Positions 1 to 8,660 of a DNA stretch of 64,000 nucleotides are shown here, piece by piece. The translations under genes and the position numbers were made by a program. Under the pieces are notes generated by a model that was given only the letters and a program-made list of their open reading frames with translations, was not told the origin of the DNA and made no database searches. Position 1 is the stretch's first letter; each line of letters opens with the position of its first letter. Source of the DNA: Variibacter gotjawalensis (GTDB lineage Bacteria > Pseudomonadota > Alphaproteobacteria > Rhizobiales > Xanthobacteraceae); assembly GCF_002355335.1 (NCBI RefSeq), contig NZ_AP014946.1, positions 759,501-823,500 on the forward strand. Reading direction: 5' to 3'.

Positions 1-1
1 G

Positions 2-901
2 GCGATCAGCGGCAATCATCACCGCCTCGACTTCCTGATCGGTCCCGGCAAGGCGCTCGACACCGACAAGTATTTCATCATCTGCACGGACGCGATCGGC
101 AACGGACTCACCACTTCGCCGTCGAATTCCACCGCGCAGCCGCGCATGAAGTTTCCGAAATTTCTCATCCGCGACATGGTGACGTCGCAGAAAAAGCTGC
201 TCGACCATCTGGGCATCAATCACGTCGTCGCAGTGATCGGACCGTCGATGGGCGGGATGCAGGTGCTGCAATGGGGCGTCAGCCATCCGAACATGATGGA
301 CAGCCTGATCGCGCTGGTGCCGCTCGCGAAGACGCCGGCTTGGACCGTCGCGGTGCTCGATGCGAGCCGCAAGGCGATCATGCTCGATCCGGCCTGGAAG
401 GACGGCAACTACGAAGCACCACCCGAAAACGGCATCCGCCTCTATCGCGACATCCTGAGCTTCCTCGCCGCGCGCAGCCCGGAAATGTATCGCGACCAAT
501 TCAAGAACAACGGCATGGACGTGCTGCCGTGGCTCAAGGAGCAGGAGACAGCGCTCATCAAAGCCTTCGACGCCAACGATTGGATCTATCAGACCTGGGC
601 TTACGAGCGGCACGATGTCGGCACCACACCGGGCCACAACGGCGATCTCGAAAAAGCCCTCGGCGCCATCAAGGCGAAGACACTGATCCTCAACGGCACC
701 AAGGATCTCTTGAACCCCGAATACGAGCCGGAAGCCGCCGCAAAATTTATCAAGGACGTGAAGGTCGGCACCATCAGCCCCGGCAGCGTGACGGGTCACG
801 CATCGGCGGGCGGCGGCATTCCGGCCGACGTCGAGTTCCTCAATCGCGAGATCATGTCGTTCCTCAACGTCGTGACGGACAACGGAAAAAAGCTGCAATG
901 A
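2..901 (+). CDS. alpha/beta hydrolase of the homoserine O-acetyltransferase-like (MetX) family, 5' end outside window
   Basis: The frame is open from base 2, so the gene starts upstream of the window. The visible N-terminal part carries the MetX-family phrase FIICTDAIGNG. The nucleophile elbow GPSMGGMQ holds the predicted catalytic Ser. A late GTKDLLNP segment and a GHASAGG stretch sit where the acid and His of the triad are expected. True MetX enzymes acylate homoserine, but many rhizobial paralogues of this length are annotated only as alpha/beta-fold hydrolases, so the substrate is not assigned. It stands apart from the next gene by 120 nt, which includes a GC-rich stem-loop. Confidence 0.85.
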   Translation, partial: AISGNHHRLDFLIGPGKALDTDKYFIICTDAIGNGLTTSPSNSTAQPRMKFPKFLIRDMVTSQKKLLDHLGINHVVAVIGPSMGGMQVLQWGVSHPNMMDSLIALVPLAKTPAWTVAVLDASRKAIMLDPAWKDGNYEAPPENGIRLYRDILSFLAARSPEMYRDQFKNNGMDVLPWLKEQETALIKAFDANDWIYQTWAYERHDVGTTPGHNGDLEKALGAIKAKTLILNGTKDLLNPEYEPEAAAKFIKDVKVGTISPGSVTGHASAGGGIPADVEFLNREIMSFLNVVTDNGKKLQ

Positions 902-906
902 CACAC

Positions 907-925
907 GGCCGCAAGAAAAGCGGCC
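907..925 (+). terminator. stem-loop just after the MetX-like gene, possible weak terminator
   Basis: GGCCGC and GCGGCC are separated by a 7-nt A-rich loop, six bases after the stop codon. No T-run follows, so intrinsic termination is uncertain. It could equally be a 3'-end stabilising hairpin. Confidence 0.35.
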
Positions 926-1021
926 ACCGTGATCCCCCGCGCGGGCCGCGATACCGCCTCACAACGGCCATCTCGGCTCGCGAACAACGCGGCAATCGAG
1001 TAGACCGCCGAAGAGGTTTCC

Positions 1022-4000
1022 GTGCGCCGCATCCGTGTCTTCGTTTCTTCTCCGGGTGATGCCCGCTTTGAGCGGGCGCGTCTTGCGCGCGTCATCGAAC
1101 GGCTGAACGGCGAGTTCCGCGGCGTCGCGCAGCTCGAACCGATCCGTTGGGAAACCGAGTTCTACAAAGCGCACGACACCTTCCAGGCGCAAATCCCGGA
1201 ATCCGCCGCCTGCGACATGGTCATCGCGGTGTTTCGCTCGCGCCTCGGCACGGAACTGCCCCCGAGCTTTCCGCCCGACGCCGAAGGCCGCGCGTATCCG
1301 AGCGGCACCGCTTATGAGGTGCTGTCCGCGATTCACGCGGCGCGCCAGCACGGCCACCCGGACGTCTACGTCTTCCGCGCCACCGAACCGCCGGTCGTCA
1401 AACTCGAAGACCCCGAGCGTTCGCAAATCGAATCGCAGTGGGAGCGGCTCAAGCAGTTCTTCGACGACTGGTTCATCAGTCCCGAAGGCCAGTTCATCGC
1501 GGCCCTGCAAACCTTCAACAGCACCGACGATTTCGAGGAACAGGCCGAGCGGCTGCTGCGCAAGTGGCTAGAAGAAAAAGTGCTGCGCGGGCGTTCGGTC
1601 GTTTGGCCCGCCGATATCAAAGGCTCGCCGTTCCGCGGCCTCGCCGCCTTCGGCTACAAGCACGCCTCTGTTTTCTTCGGCCGCAACCGCGACATCGCGA
1701 AGACCGTCGACCGCTTCAAAGACGCGAGCGAGAAGGGCTGCGCGTTCCTGCTGCTCAACGGCGCCAGCGGCTCCGGCAAATCATCGCTCGCTCGCGCGGG
1801 CCTCGTGCCGCGTCTCACGGCGCCGGGCGTCGTGCCGCAAGTCGATCATTGGCGCGTTGCCAGTATGCGCGTCGGCGAGGTCGGCGGCGATCCGACGCTC
1901 AGCCTCGCGCGGCGTTTGTTCGATCGCGCCGACGATCTGCCGGACGACGAACGCGGCCGGCCCGCCGCGCTGCCCGAGCTGAGCGCCACCGACTTCCGCA
2001 CGCCCGAAGACCTCGCCAGCCTCTTGCGCCACGCCGACCCGACCGCACTACGGCCGATCATCGGTGCGCTCGATACGATCTCGCGCGAGGTGCAGGTCCG
2101 CGAGGGTTATCAACGCGCCGCCCGTGCCGACTTACTGCTGCTCGTCGACCAGCTCGACGATATTTTCAGCGCTGACACCACCGAGCAGGAACGCACGCGC
2201 TTCATCACGCTGCTCGATCTGCTCGCTCGCTCCGGCCGCGTCTGGGTCATTGCGACGTTACGCGCCGATCTCTACGAGCAGCTGCTCAACGAGCCGGACC
2301 TCCGCACACTGAAGGAGGCCGGCGCGTCCTACGATCTTGCCGCCCCGCAAGCCGCGGAGCTTGCCGAGATCGTGCGCGCGCCCGCGCAAGCCGCCGACCT
2401 CACCTACGAGACGGACCCGGCAAGCGGCGAACCTCTCGACGAGCGCCTTCTAAAAGACGCCGACCGGCCGGACCTGTTGCCGCTGCTGCAATTCACGCTG
2501 AACCAGCTATTCGAGGCGCGCGAGTCGAACGGCAGCCAGACGCTGCTGACGTTCAAGGCCTATCGCGCACTTGGCGGCCTCGAAGGCGCTGTCGACAAGG
2601 AAGCCGAACGCGCGATCGCAGGCCTTTCGGAAACGGATCGCGCGCGATTGCCGCGGCTCCTCCGCCAGCTCGCGATTCCCGCCGCCGCCGGCAGCGCAAG
2701 TCTCGACATCCGCTCGGTCCCGCGCAGCGAAGCGGCCTACGACGAAGCCTCGGCCAATCTCGTCCGCGCGCTCGTCGACGCCCGCATTCTCCTCGCTTCC
2801 GGCGAATCCGCTGAGGCTACGGTCCGCCTCGCCCATGCACGCGTGCTGCAAAGCTGGAAGCGCGCCAGCGCCATCGTCGCCGAGAATGCCGACTTCTACC
2901 GCATCCGCGCCGACGTCGAGGGACAGCGTGACCGCTGGCAGAAAGCCGGAAAATCGCGCGATCTCCTCGTCGGCGCCGGCCTCCCGCTCGCCGAAGCCGA
3001 GCAGATCGTCAAAACCTACGGGGACGAACTGCCCTCCGAGACGAAGCAATACGTTGCCGCCTCCGGCAGCCGCGCGCGGCTGCGCCAGCGTGCTGTCGCT
3101 GCGGCCGCAATAGTCTTCGCTTGCGTCGCGGCGCTTGCCGGCTGGCAGTGGGTCGAAGCTTCGCGCAACGCGCAAATCGCCCGTGCCGAGAAGGCCCGCG
3201 CCGAAGCGAACTTCACGGCCGCGAAGGGCACCGTCGACGGTCTCATCTTCGACATCGCGATTGGCCTCGAAAATCTCGAAGGCGTGCGCGGCGAAGCCGT
3301 GCAGAAGATACTCGAGACCGTCCGCAAGACGATCGACACCCTCGTCGCCACCGCACCGAACGACGCGGACCTGCAGCGCAGCCGCGCTGCCATGCTGCTG
3401 CGCTTCTCGGAGATCTACACGCGCACCGGCGATGCGAAGCGCGCGATGGACTCGCTGCAGGAAGCCCTCGCGATTGTCCGCAAGTTGCTCACCATCGACC
3501 CGAAACGCCCACTGTGGCTGCGTGATCAAATCGTGATCTTCGAGCGCATCGCGATCCTCACCGGACAAATGGGCAATGCAGCCGAGTCCGAACGGCTGCA
3601 GGACGAAAGCCTCGTCACGCTGCGCAAGTTGATCGCGGACAATCCTGACAGCGTCGACCTGCAGCGCGACCTGATGGTCACGCTCAAGCGCACCGGTCAG
3701 CGCAAGCTTTCGGCCGGCAATCTCGCCGCCGCGCAAACAGATTTTGCCGAAGCGTTGAAAACGATCCGCGCTCTCGTCGCGCGCGACGCTAACAACGCGC
3801 AATGGCAGAACGATCTTGCCGATACGCTTGTCGCATTCTCCGATGGGCAAACGGCCGCAGGCGACAACGCCGGCGCGATCACGTCGCTGGAGGAAGCGCT
3901 CACCGTCTCGCGGGCGCTCGTCGCGCGCGACAACACCAACATCAAATGGGCGCGCGATCTGACGCTGGTGCTCGAACGGCTCGGCGACACCAAGGCGATG

Positions 4001-4852
4001 GCCTTCGACCCAAAAGGCGCGTTGCCGTATTACGAAGAGGCCGTGCAGATCAGCCGCCGCAACGCGGCGCTCGATCCGAACGACCTCAACCGCCGCCGCG
4101 ATCTCGCCACCGGCCTCACCAAGATTGCCGGCGCCAGAATGCTGGCGCAGGAGTTCGCCGCCGCGCAGGTGCTCGCCGACGAGGCGCTCGAAGTCGCACG
4201 CGATCTCGCCAAACGCGATCCCGACAACGCGCAGCGCCTGCGCGATTTGTCGAAGGCGCTGCAATTCGCCGCCACGATCCGCTACTTCCAGGACAAGGTC
4301 GCCGAATCCGAAGTGCTCTCGCAGGAAGCGCTCGAAGTGACGCGCCGCCTCGTGACGATGGCGCCGAACGATATCGAACTCCTGCGCGATCTCTCCGGCG
4401 CGCTTCGCCGTATCGCGGACGCGCGCGCCAAACGCGGCGATTATCCGGGCGCCATTCAGGGCTACGAAGAGACGCTCGTCGTTGCCCGCCGCGTGGCCGC
4501 GCAGGATCGCGGTGACGGCGTCTGGCTGCGCGATCTCACCTTGACGCTGAGCCTGATGGCCACCGCAAAGGAGAAAGCCGGTGACCGCGAAGGCCTCCAC
4601 GCCGTCAACCGCGAGCGCATCGAGAATATCCGCAAGCTGCTCGCCCGCGCGCCGCTCAAGAATGACGTGATCGACGCCGCGCTCGCGCTTTACGGCCTCT
4701 TCTCTTCCGGCGGAACCGAAGCGGAGAAACGCGCCTGGCTGGAGGAGGCGCTCGGATTGCTCGATGGCCTGGAACGCGGCGGCCAGTCGGATGCCAACGT
4801 CAAGGGGATGCAGACCGCGCTGCGCAAGATGATCGAGGGCCTGCCGAAGTAG
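1022..4852 (+). CDS. DUF4062-STAND NTPase-TPR protein, candidate conflict/defence ATPase
   Basis: 1276 aa, GTG start preceded by GAGG. Residues 1-120 look like a DUF4062 domain (begins RIRVFVSSPGDARFER). From about 205 there is a novel-STAND NTPase: the entry segment GSPFRGLAAF, Walker A GASGSGKSS at 247-255, Walker B LLLLVDQLDD at 371-380 and the ATLRADLYEQL segment near 411-421. A single hydrophobic helix lies at about 691-710. After it come roughly nine TPR-like repeats of ~48 residues, each built around a W/R-RDL...L-R-G core, to about residue 1200. STAND proteins with such N-terminal domains are usually signal-dependent switches in biological conflict. The ligand and effector output are not known, and the gene has no obvious operon partner. 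Confidence 0.85.
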   Translation: MRRIRVFVSSPGDARFERARLARVIERLNGEFRGVAQLEPIRWETEFYKAHDTFQAQIPESAACDMVIAVFRSRLGTELPPSFPPDAEGRAYPSGTAYEVLSAIHAARQHGHPDVYVFRATEPPVVKLEDPERSQIESQWERLKQFFDDWFISPEGQFIAALQTFNSTDDFEEQAERLLRKWLEEKVLRGRSVVWPADIKGSPFRGLAAFGYKHASVFFGRNRDIAKTVDRFKDASEKGCAFLLLNGASGSGKSSLARAGLVPRLTAPGVVPQVDHWRVASMRVGEVGGDPTLSLARRLFDRADDLPDDERGRPAALPELSATDFRTPEDLASLLRHADPTALRPIIGALDTISREVQVREGYQRAARADLLLLVDQLDDIFSADTTEQERTRFITLLDLLARSGRVWVIATLRADLYEQLLNEPDLRTLKEAGASYDLAAPQAAELAEIVRAPAQAADLTYETDPASGEPLDERLLKDADRPDLLPLLQFTLNQLFEARESNGSQTLLTFKAYRALGGLEGAVDKEAERAIAGLSETDRARLPRLLRQLAIPAAAGSASLDIRSVPRSEAAYDEASANLVRALVDARILLASGESAEATVRLAHARVLQSWKRASAIVAENADFYRIRADVEGQRDRWQKAGKSRDLLVGAGLPLAEAEQIVKTYGDELPSETKQYVAASGSRARLRQRAVAAAAIVFACVAALAGWQWVEASRNAQIARAEKARAEANFTAAKGTVDGLIFDIAIGLENLEGVRGEAVQKILETVRKTIDTLVATAPNDADLQRSRAAMLLRFSEIYTRTGDAKRAMDSLQEALAIVRKLLTIDPKRPLWLRDQIVIFERIAILTGQMGNAAESERLQDESLVTLRKLIADNPDSVDLQRDLMVTLKRTGQRKLSAGNLAAAQTDFAEALKTIRALVARDANNAQWQNDLADTLVAFSDGQTAAGDNAGAITSLEEALTVSRALVARDNTNIKWARDLTLVLERLGDTKAMAFDPKGALPYYEEAVQISRRNAALDPNDLNRRRDLATGLTKIAGARMLAQEFAAAQVLADEALEVARDLAKRDPDNAQRLRDLSKALQFAATIRYFQDKVAESEVLSQEALEVTRRLVTMAPNDIELLRDLSGALRRIADARAKRGDYPGAIQGYEETLVVARRVAAQDRGDGVWLRDLTLTLSLMATAKEKAGDREGLHAVNRERIENIRKLLARAPLKNDVIDAALALYGLFSSGGTEAEKRAWLEEALGLLDGLERGGQSDANVKGMQTALRKMIEGLPK

Positions 4853-4944
4853 TTTAGCAGCGCTTGACGGTGGTTCGGCGCAGGCGCACAAACCCGCTCC
4901 ATCCTCGACAACAAGACGCGGCACGCGCCACCCGGAGCATTTCC

Positions 4945-5589
4945 ATGTCCAGCATCAAGTTCTTCTATTCGCCCGGCTCGTGCGCCCTCGCCTCGCATAT
5001 CGCGCTGGAAGAATCCGGGCTCGGCTTCGACCCGGCGCTGATCGCGCTCGCGAAGGGCGAGCAGAAGACGCCGGAATATCTCAAGATCAATCCGAAGGGC
5101 CGAGTCCCGGCGATCCAGGACGGCGACTTCACGCTGACCGAGAACCCCGCGATCCTGCGCTATGTCGCGCGCAAGGCACCGGCCGCGAAGCTGTGGCCGG
5201 ACGATCCCATCGAGGAGGCGCGCTGCACCGAATGGCTCGCCTTCATCTCGTCGACCGTGCACATCACATACGCGCATATCCGCCGCCCCGAACGCTATGC
5301 TAGCGATCCGAAGTCGCTCGAGGACGTCATCGCGACGGGCCGCGAGACCGCGCGCGACGTCTGGGCGATGATCGAAAAGAAGATCGCCGCGCACCCTTGG
5401 GCTGCCGGCGAGACCTATTCGGTCGCCGACGCCTACGCTTTCGTCTTCTGGACGTGGGGCCGCGGGCCGGTCCTGCAGTACGACATGGCGAAGGACTATC
5501 CGGCCTACACGGCGCATGCGCGCAAGATGTGGGAGCGTCCGGCCGTCAAGCGCGCGATGGAGCGTGAAAGCCTCAAGCCCGTCGCGTAA
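4945..5589 (+). CDS. glutathione S-transferase family protein
   Basis: 214 aa, ATG start with GGAG eight to ten bases upstream. The N-terminal thioredoxin-fold half starts IKFFYSPGSCALASHIALEE, where Ser-Cys after the first strand is the usual glutathione-contacting position of beta-class-like GSTs. KINPKGRVPAI is the cis-Pro segment and TENPAILRY the typical ENxAI motif contacting the gamma-glutamyl group. The C-terminal part is the all-helical domain. It would be a cytosolic GST acting in detoxification or as a thiol transferase; the substrate is unknown. It is followed after 12 nt by xth on the same strand. Confidence 0.9.
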   Translation: MSSIKFFYSPGSCALASHIALEESGLGFDPALIALAKGEQKTPEYLKINPKGRVPAIQDGDFTLTENPAILRYVARKAPAAKLWPDDPIEEARCTEWLAFISSTVHITYAHIRRPERYASDPKSLEDVIATGRETARDVWAMIEKKIAAHPWAAGETYSVADAYAFVFWTWGRGPVLQYDMAKDYPAYTAHARKMWERPAVKRAMERESLKPVA

Positions 5590-5601
5590 CTGCGGCAAGC
5601 G

Positions 5602-6417
5602 ATGCTCCGCGTCACGACCTGGAACATCAACTCGGTGCGCTTTCGCATCGACCTCGTCGCCAAGTTTCTTAAAGCGGCGAGGCCGGATGTTCTGTGTCTG
5701 CAGGAGACCAAGTGCCCGGACGAAGTGTTTCCGATGAAGCGCTTCCGCTGTCTCGGCTACGAGCATGCCGCGCTGAATGGACAGAAGGGCTACCACGGCG
5801 TCGCGATCCTCTCGCGATTGCCGTTCGAAGCGCCGCACACGATCGAAAGCTTCTGCGGCAAGAGCGATTGCCGCCACATCGCGGTGACCTTCGGCGAGCG
5901 CGCCGGTTTCGCCGATCCGATCACGGTCAACAACTTCTACGTGCCGGCCGGCGGCGACATTCCCGATCCCGAAGCCAATCCGAAATTCGCACATAAGCTC
6001 TCGTTTCTCGATGAGTTGCGCGATCACCCGCGCCTGCACCCGGCGCAGAACGCGCGCGCGATCCTTGTCGGCGATCTCAACGTCGCTCCGCTTGAACACG
6101 ACGTGTGGAGCCACAAGCAGATGCTGCGCATCGTCTCGCACACGCCGATCGAGTGCGAGAAGCTGATTGCTGCGCAGCATGCGGGCGGCTGGGTCGACGC
6201 GATGCGCGCGCAGACGCCGGAGCCCGCGAAGCTGTACACGTGGTGGAGTTATCGCTCGCCAGATTGGGCGACCGCCGACAAAGGCCGCCGCCTCGATCAC
6301 TTTTGGACGAGCCCCGCGCTCGCCGACCGTGTCTCTTTGATTGAGATTCTGAAAGCCGCCCGCAGCTGGACGCGCCCGTCCGACCACGTTCCGGTCACGG
6401 CGACGATTGACGTCTGA
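5602..6417 (+). CDS. xth: exodeoxyribonuclease III (AP endonuclease, EEP superfamily)
   Basis: 271 aa, close to the family length. It begins MLRVTTWNINSVRFR, the ExoIII start containing the metal-site Asn. LCLQETKCPDE holds the catalytic Glu, GDLNVAP the Asp/Asn pair, RLDHFW and the final SDHVPV the terminal Asp-His. It removes 3'-blocking groups and cuts at abasic sites in base-excision repair. It starts 12 nt after the GST gene, so co-transcription is likely. The start is the first ATG and agrees with family starts. Confidence 0.93.
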   Translation: MLRVTTWNINSVRFRIDLVAKFLKAARPDVLCLQETKCPDEVFPMKRFRCLGYEHAALNGQKGYHGVAILSRLPFEAPHTIESFCGKSDCRHIAVTFGERAGFADPITVNNFYVPAGGDIPDPEANPKFAHKLSFLDELRDHPRLHPAQNARAILVGDLNVAPLEHDVWSHKQMLRIVSHTPIECEKLIAAQHAGGWVDAMRAQTPEPAKLYTWWSYRSPDWATADKGRRLDHFWTSPALADRVSLIEILKAARSWTRPSDHVPVTATIDV

Positions 6418-6433
6418 GCGTCGCAACAATTCT

Positions 6434-6553
6434 CCGCTCATACCCGCGAAAGCGGGTATCCAGCTCGCGCCCGGAGGGCGCTACAGCTGCAGCAGGAGTT
6501 GGATGCGTGCTACCGCACGCTGACTGGACTCCCGCTTTCGCGGGAGTGAGCGG
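6434..6553. repeat. palindromic intergenic repeat (family E)
   Basis: A long imperfect inverted repeat. The left arm reads CCGCTCA, then ACCCGCGAAAGCGGGT and TCCAG. The right arm mirrors it as CTGGA, TCCCGCTTTCGCGGGA and TGAGCGG. Each arm is itself a hairpin. It lies between the convergent xth and cyclic-nucleotide-binding genes, a typical place for a REP-like element. Confidence 0.8.
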
Positions 6554-6570
6554 AATCAGGACGATGTACC

Positions 6571-7101
6571 TCAGCTCTTAGGCGCGGGCTTAGCTTCATC
6601 CGCCTTCGGCGGCTCGGACGCTTTCGCGGGCGGAACGTCCTTCGGCTCTTCGCTGACGTCCAGCACCTTGCGCACCTTGGCGAGGTCGTTGACGAAACGC
6701 TGCGTGCGTTCGGACAACGTCTGTTGCAGGCGGCGCGCGACAGTCGGGTAGCCTTGCAGCATCTTGATGAAGAGCGCGCGCGGGATCCGCATGACGGACG
6801 CGGGCTCGGCCGCCATCACGGTCATAGGCCGGCGCGTCTGCACCAACAGGGCGGTCTCGCCGATCAGCGTTCCGCGCGACAGTTCGACTTGCTGCATCAG
6901 CCGTTCACGGCCGATCGCCCGGAGCGAGCCAATTTCGACGACGTAGCCGGCATCAGCCACATCGCCTTCGCGAAACAGGACTTCACCCTGCTGGAGCGCC
7001 TTGCTCTCGGAGCCGATGACAAGCACGCGCAAGGCCTCACGCCCCAGCACCGAGAAGGTGGGGACGCGTTCCAGCAGCGCTATGTCGTCGTCGATAGCCA
7101 T
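6571..7101 (-). CDS. cyclic nucleotide-binding domain protein without a DNA-binding domain
   Basis: 176 aa. Residues 1-130 are one cNMP-binding domain: a GEVLFREGD segment, a GTLIGETALL phosphate-binding-cassette-like segment (where classical CRP has GE...R), then RPMTVMAAEPASVMRI. The CRP helix-turn-helix is missing. The C-terminal tail of about 25 residues is rich in Pro, Ala, Lys and Glu. It may be a small-ligand sensor acting by protein contact. The next gene on the same strand is an orphan response regulator 204 nt upstream, across a repeat. Confidence 0.8.
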   Translation of the reverse strand: MAIDDDIALLERVPTFSVLGREALRVLVIGSESKALQQGEVLFREGDVADAGYVVEIGSLRAIGRERLMQQVELSRGTLIGETALLVQTRRPMTVMAAEPASVMRIPRALFIKMLQGYPTVARRLQQTLSERTQRFVNDLAKVRKVLDVSEEPKDVPPAKASEPPKADEAKPAPKS

Positions 7102-7156
7102 CCGTCAAACCGATCAGAGCACATTTGCTGATTCGGCTTAACAGGCCGTGAGGGCT

Positions 7157-7301
7157 CCGTCATGGTGAGGAGCGGCTTTAGTCGGCGCAGCCGACCCGGC
7201 CGCGTCTCGAACCACGACGGCCGAAGTGCCGCCGTATCCAGGCCGTCGTCCTTCGAGACGCCCATGCCGGCTTAGCCGGCCCGGGCTCCTCAGGATGACG
7301 G
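7157..7301. repeat. palindromic intergenic repeat (family D)
   Basis: The outer arms are CCGTCATGGTGAGGAGC and GCTCCTCAGGATGACGG. An inner pair is GCGTCTCGAA with TTCGAGACGC. It fills most of the gap between two minus-strand genes and has no credible reading frame of its own. Confidence 0.75.
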
Positions 7302-7305
7302 ATCG

Positions 7306-7983
7306 CTACGGGATTAGCTTATAGCCGCCCGCTTCCGTCACCAGGATCGCCGGGCTGGTCGCGTCGAGTTCGACCTTCTGGCGCAAGCGATAGATATGCG
7401 TCTCGAGCGTGTGCGTGGTGACGCCCGAGTTGTAGCCCCAGACCTCCTGCAGCAGCGTCTCGCGCGACACCGGCTTTTGGCCGGCCCGGAAGAGGAAGCG
7501 CAGAATCGCGGTTTCCTTCTCGGTCAGCCGGACCTTGGCCTTTTCGCTCTGCAGCATTTTCGCGCCTGGACGGAACGCGTACGGCCCGATCGTGAAGACC
7601 GCGTCCTCGCTGGCTTCATGCTGGCGCAGCTGCGCGCGAATGCGGGCGAGCAGCACCGAGAAGCGGAAAGGCTTGGTGACGTAGTCGTTGGCGCCCGACT
7701 CCAGGCCCATGATCGTGTCGGCGTCGCTGTCGTGGCCCGTGAGCATGATCACCGGAGCCTTGAAGCCGCTTTCACGGAGCTGGCGGACAGCCTCGCGCCC
7801 GTCGATATCGGGAAGTCCGACATCCATCAGCACCAAGTCCGGTGCCTTTGCCCTTGCGCTCTCGATGCCGTTGGCGCCGCTATCGGCAACGACGGGGTCG
7901 AATTCGGTCTGCAGCTGCTCTGCGAGCATGCCGCGGAGTTCGGGATCGTCATCGACGATCAAAATCGTACGGGGATTGGCCAT
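7306..7983 (-). CDS. OmpR/PhoB-type response regulator, orphan
   Basis: 225 aa. The receiver domain (about 1-120) has the acidic pair DDD near residue 11, the phospho-acceptor Asp54 in VLMDVGLPD, the Thr in MLTGH and the Lys in VTKPFR. A winged-helix domain (about 130-225) ends in the usual THTLETHIYRLRQK recognition helix and the EAGGYKL wing. No histidine kinase is visible within 60 kb, so the partner is elsewhere. The start ATG at 7983 agrees with family starts. The regulon cannot be inferred. Confidence 0.9.
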   Translation of the reverse strand: MANPRTILIVDDDPELRGMLAEQLQTEFDPVVADSGANGIESARAKAPDLVLMDVGLPDIDGREAVRQLRESGFKAPVIMLTGHDSDADTIMGLESGANDYVTKPFRFSVLLARIRAQLRQHEASEDAVFTIGPYAFRPGAKMLQSEKAKVRLTEKETAILRFLFRAGQKPVSRETLLQEVWGYNSGVTTHTLETHIYRLRQKVELDATSPAILVTEAGGYKLIP

Positions 7984-8102
7984 GGACCCATTTCAATTTT
8001 TTGGCGGCAAAGCGAAAGAGGCCGCAATGCCGCAGGAAAAGCTGCTTGCTATAGAGTTGGGGCGAGTTTAGGCGAATTTCCATCCTGAGAGGAAATTACC
8101 GT

Positions 8103-8660
8103 TTGGCAATGCAGCATGATTCCGGTCACGAGGGCGTGAGATGCGCCGGTTTGGTGCAGATCCGGGCCCGCGCCGGTGCGCGGAGCAAAGGCTGGCTAAA
8201 GCTGGACGGTCGCAGCATTCCGGTCTCCCTCGGGCGCGGCGGCATCCTCGCCGACAAGCGGGAAGGTGATGGCGGCACGCCGCGCGGCGTATTCCTGCCC
8301 GTCCGGGTCTGGTGGCGGAAAGATCGCGGCTCGCGGCCGCAAACGTTGCTGCCGACGCGGCCAATTCGCCCTGACGACGCCTGGTGCGAAGATCCGAAGG
8401 ACCGTCGCTACAATCAGCCGATCCGGCTCGGCCCAGGTGCGGCAGGCGACCGGCTGACCCGCGACGACCATCTCTACGACATTATCATCGAGATCGATCA
8501 CAACACGCACCCGCGCGTAGCGGGGCGCGGCAGCGCGGTCTTTATCCATCTGGCGCGCAAAGATTTTTCACCGACCGCCGGCTGTGTCGGATTGACGGGT
8601 GCCGAGCTGCGCCGTTTGCTTGGACGCATGTCGAAACGGACCCGAATCGAGATTCGCTAA
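8103..8660 (+). CDS. L,D-transpeptidase family (YkuD-like) protein
   Basis: 185 aa from a TTG at 8103 with GAGAGG ten bases upstream; ATG 8109 is an alternative. The C-terminal part, VFIHLARKDFSPTAGCVGL, is the family's His...S/T-x-GC-V motif with Cys as nucleophile. The middle contains GDGGTPRGVF, the conserved substrate-strand motif of cytosolic or periplasmic YkuD proteins. No signal peptide is evident, unlike classical peptidoglycan cross-linking enzymes. Its stop overlaps the stop of the converging yggS gene at CTAA. Confidence 0.85.
   Translation: MAMQHDSGHEGVRCAGLVQIRARAGARSKGWLKLDGRSIPVSLGRGGILADKREGDGGTPRGVFLPVRVWWRKDRGSRPQTLLPTRPIRPDDAWCEDPKDRRYNQPIRLGPGAAGDRLTRDDHLYDIIIEIDHNTHPRVAGRGSAVFIHLARKDFSPTAGCVGLTGAELRRLLGRMSKRTRIEIR

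Noticed and set aside
2507-4924. 805-codon open frame antisense to the STAND gene
   Set aside because: It is a high-GC shadow of the sense codons; composition is repetitive Arg/Ala/Glu with no domain, and the sense frame has complete motifs.
4690-6441. 583-codon open frame antisense to GST and xth
   Set aside because: Shadow of two genes with clear family motifs on the plus strand.
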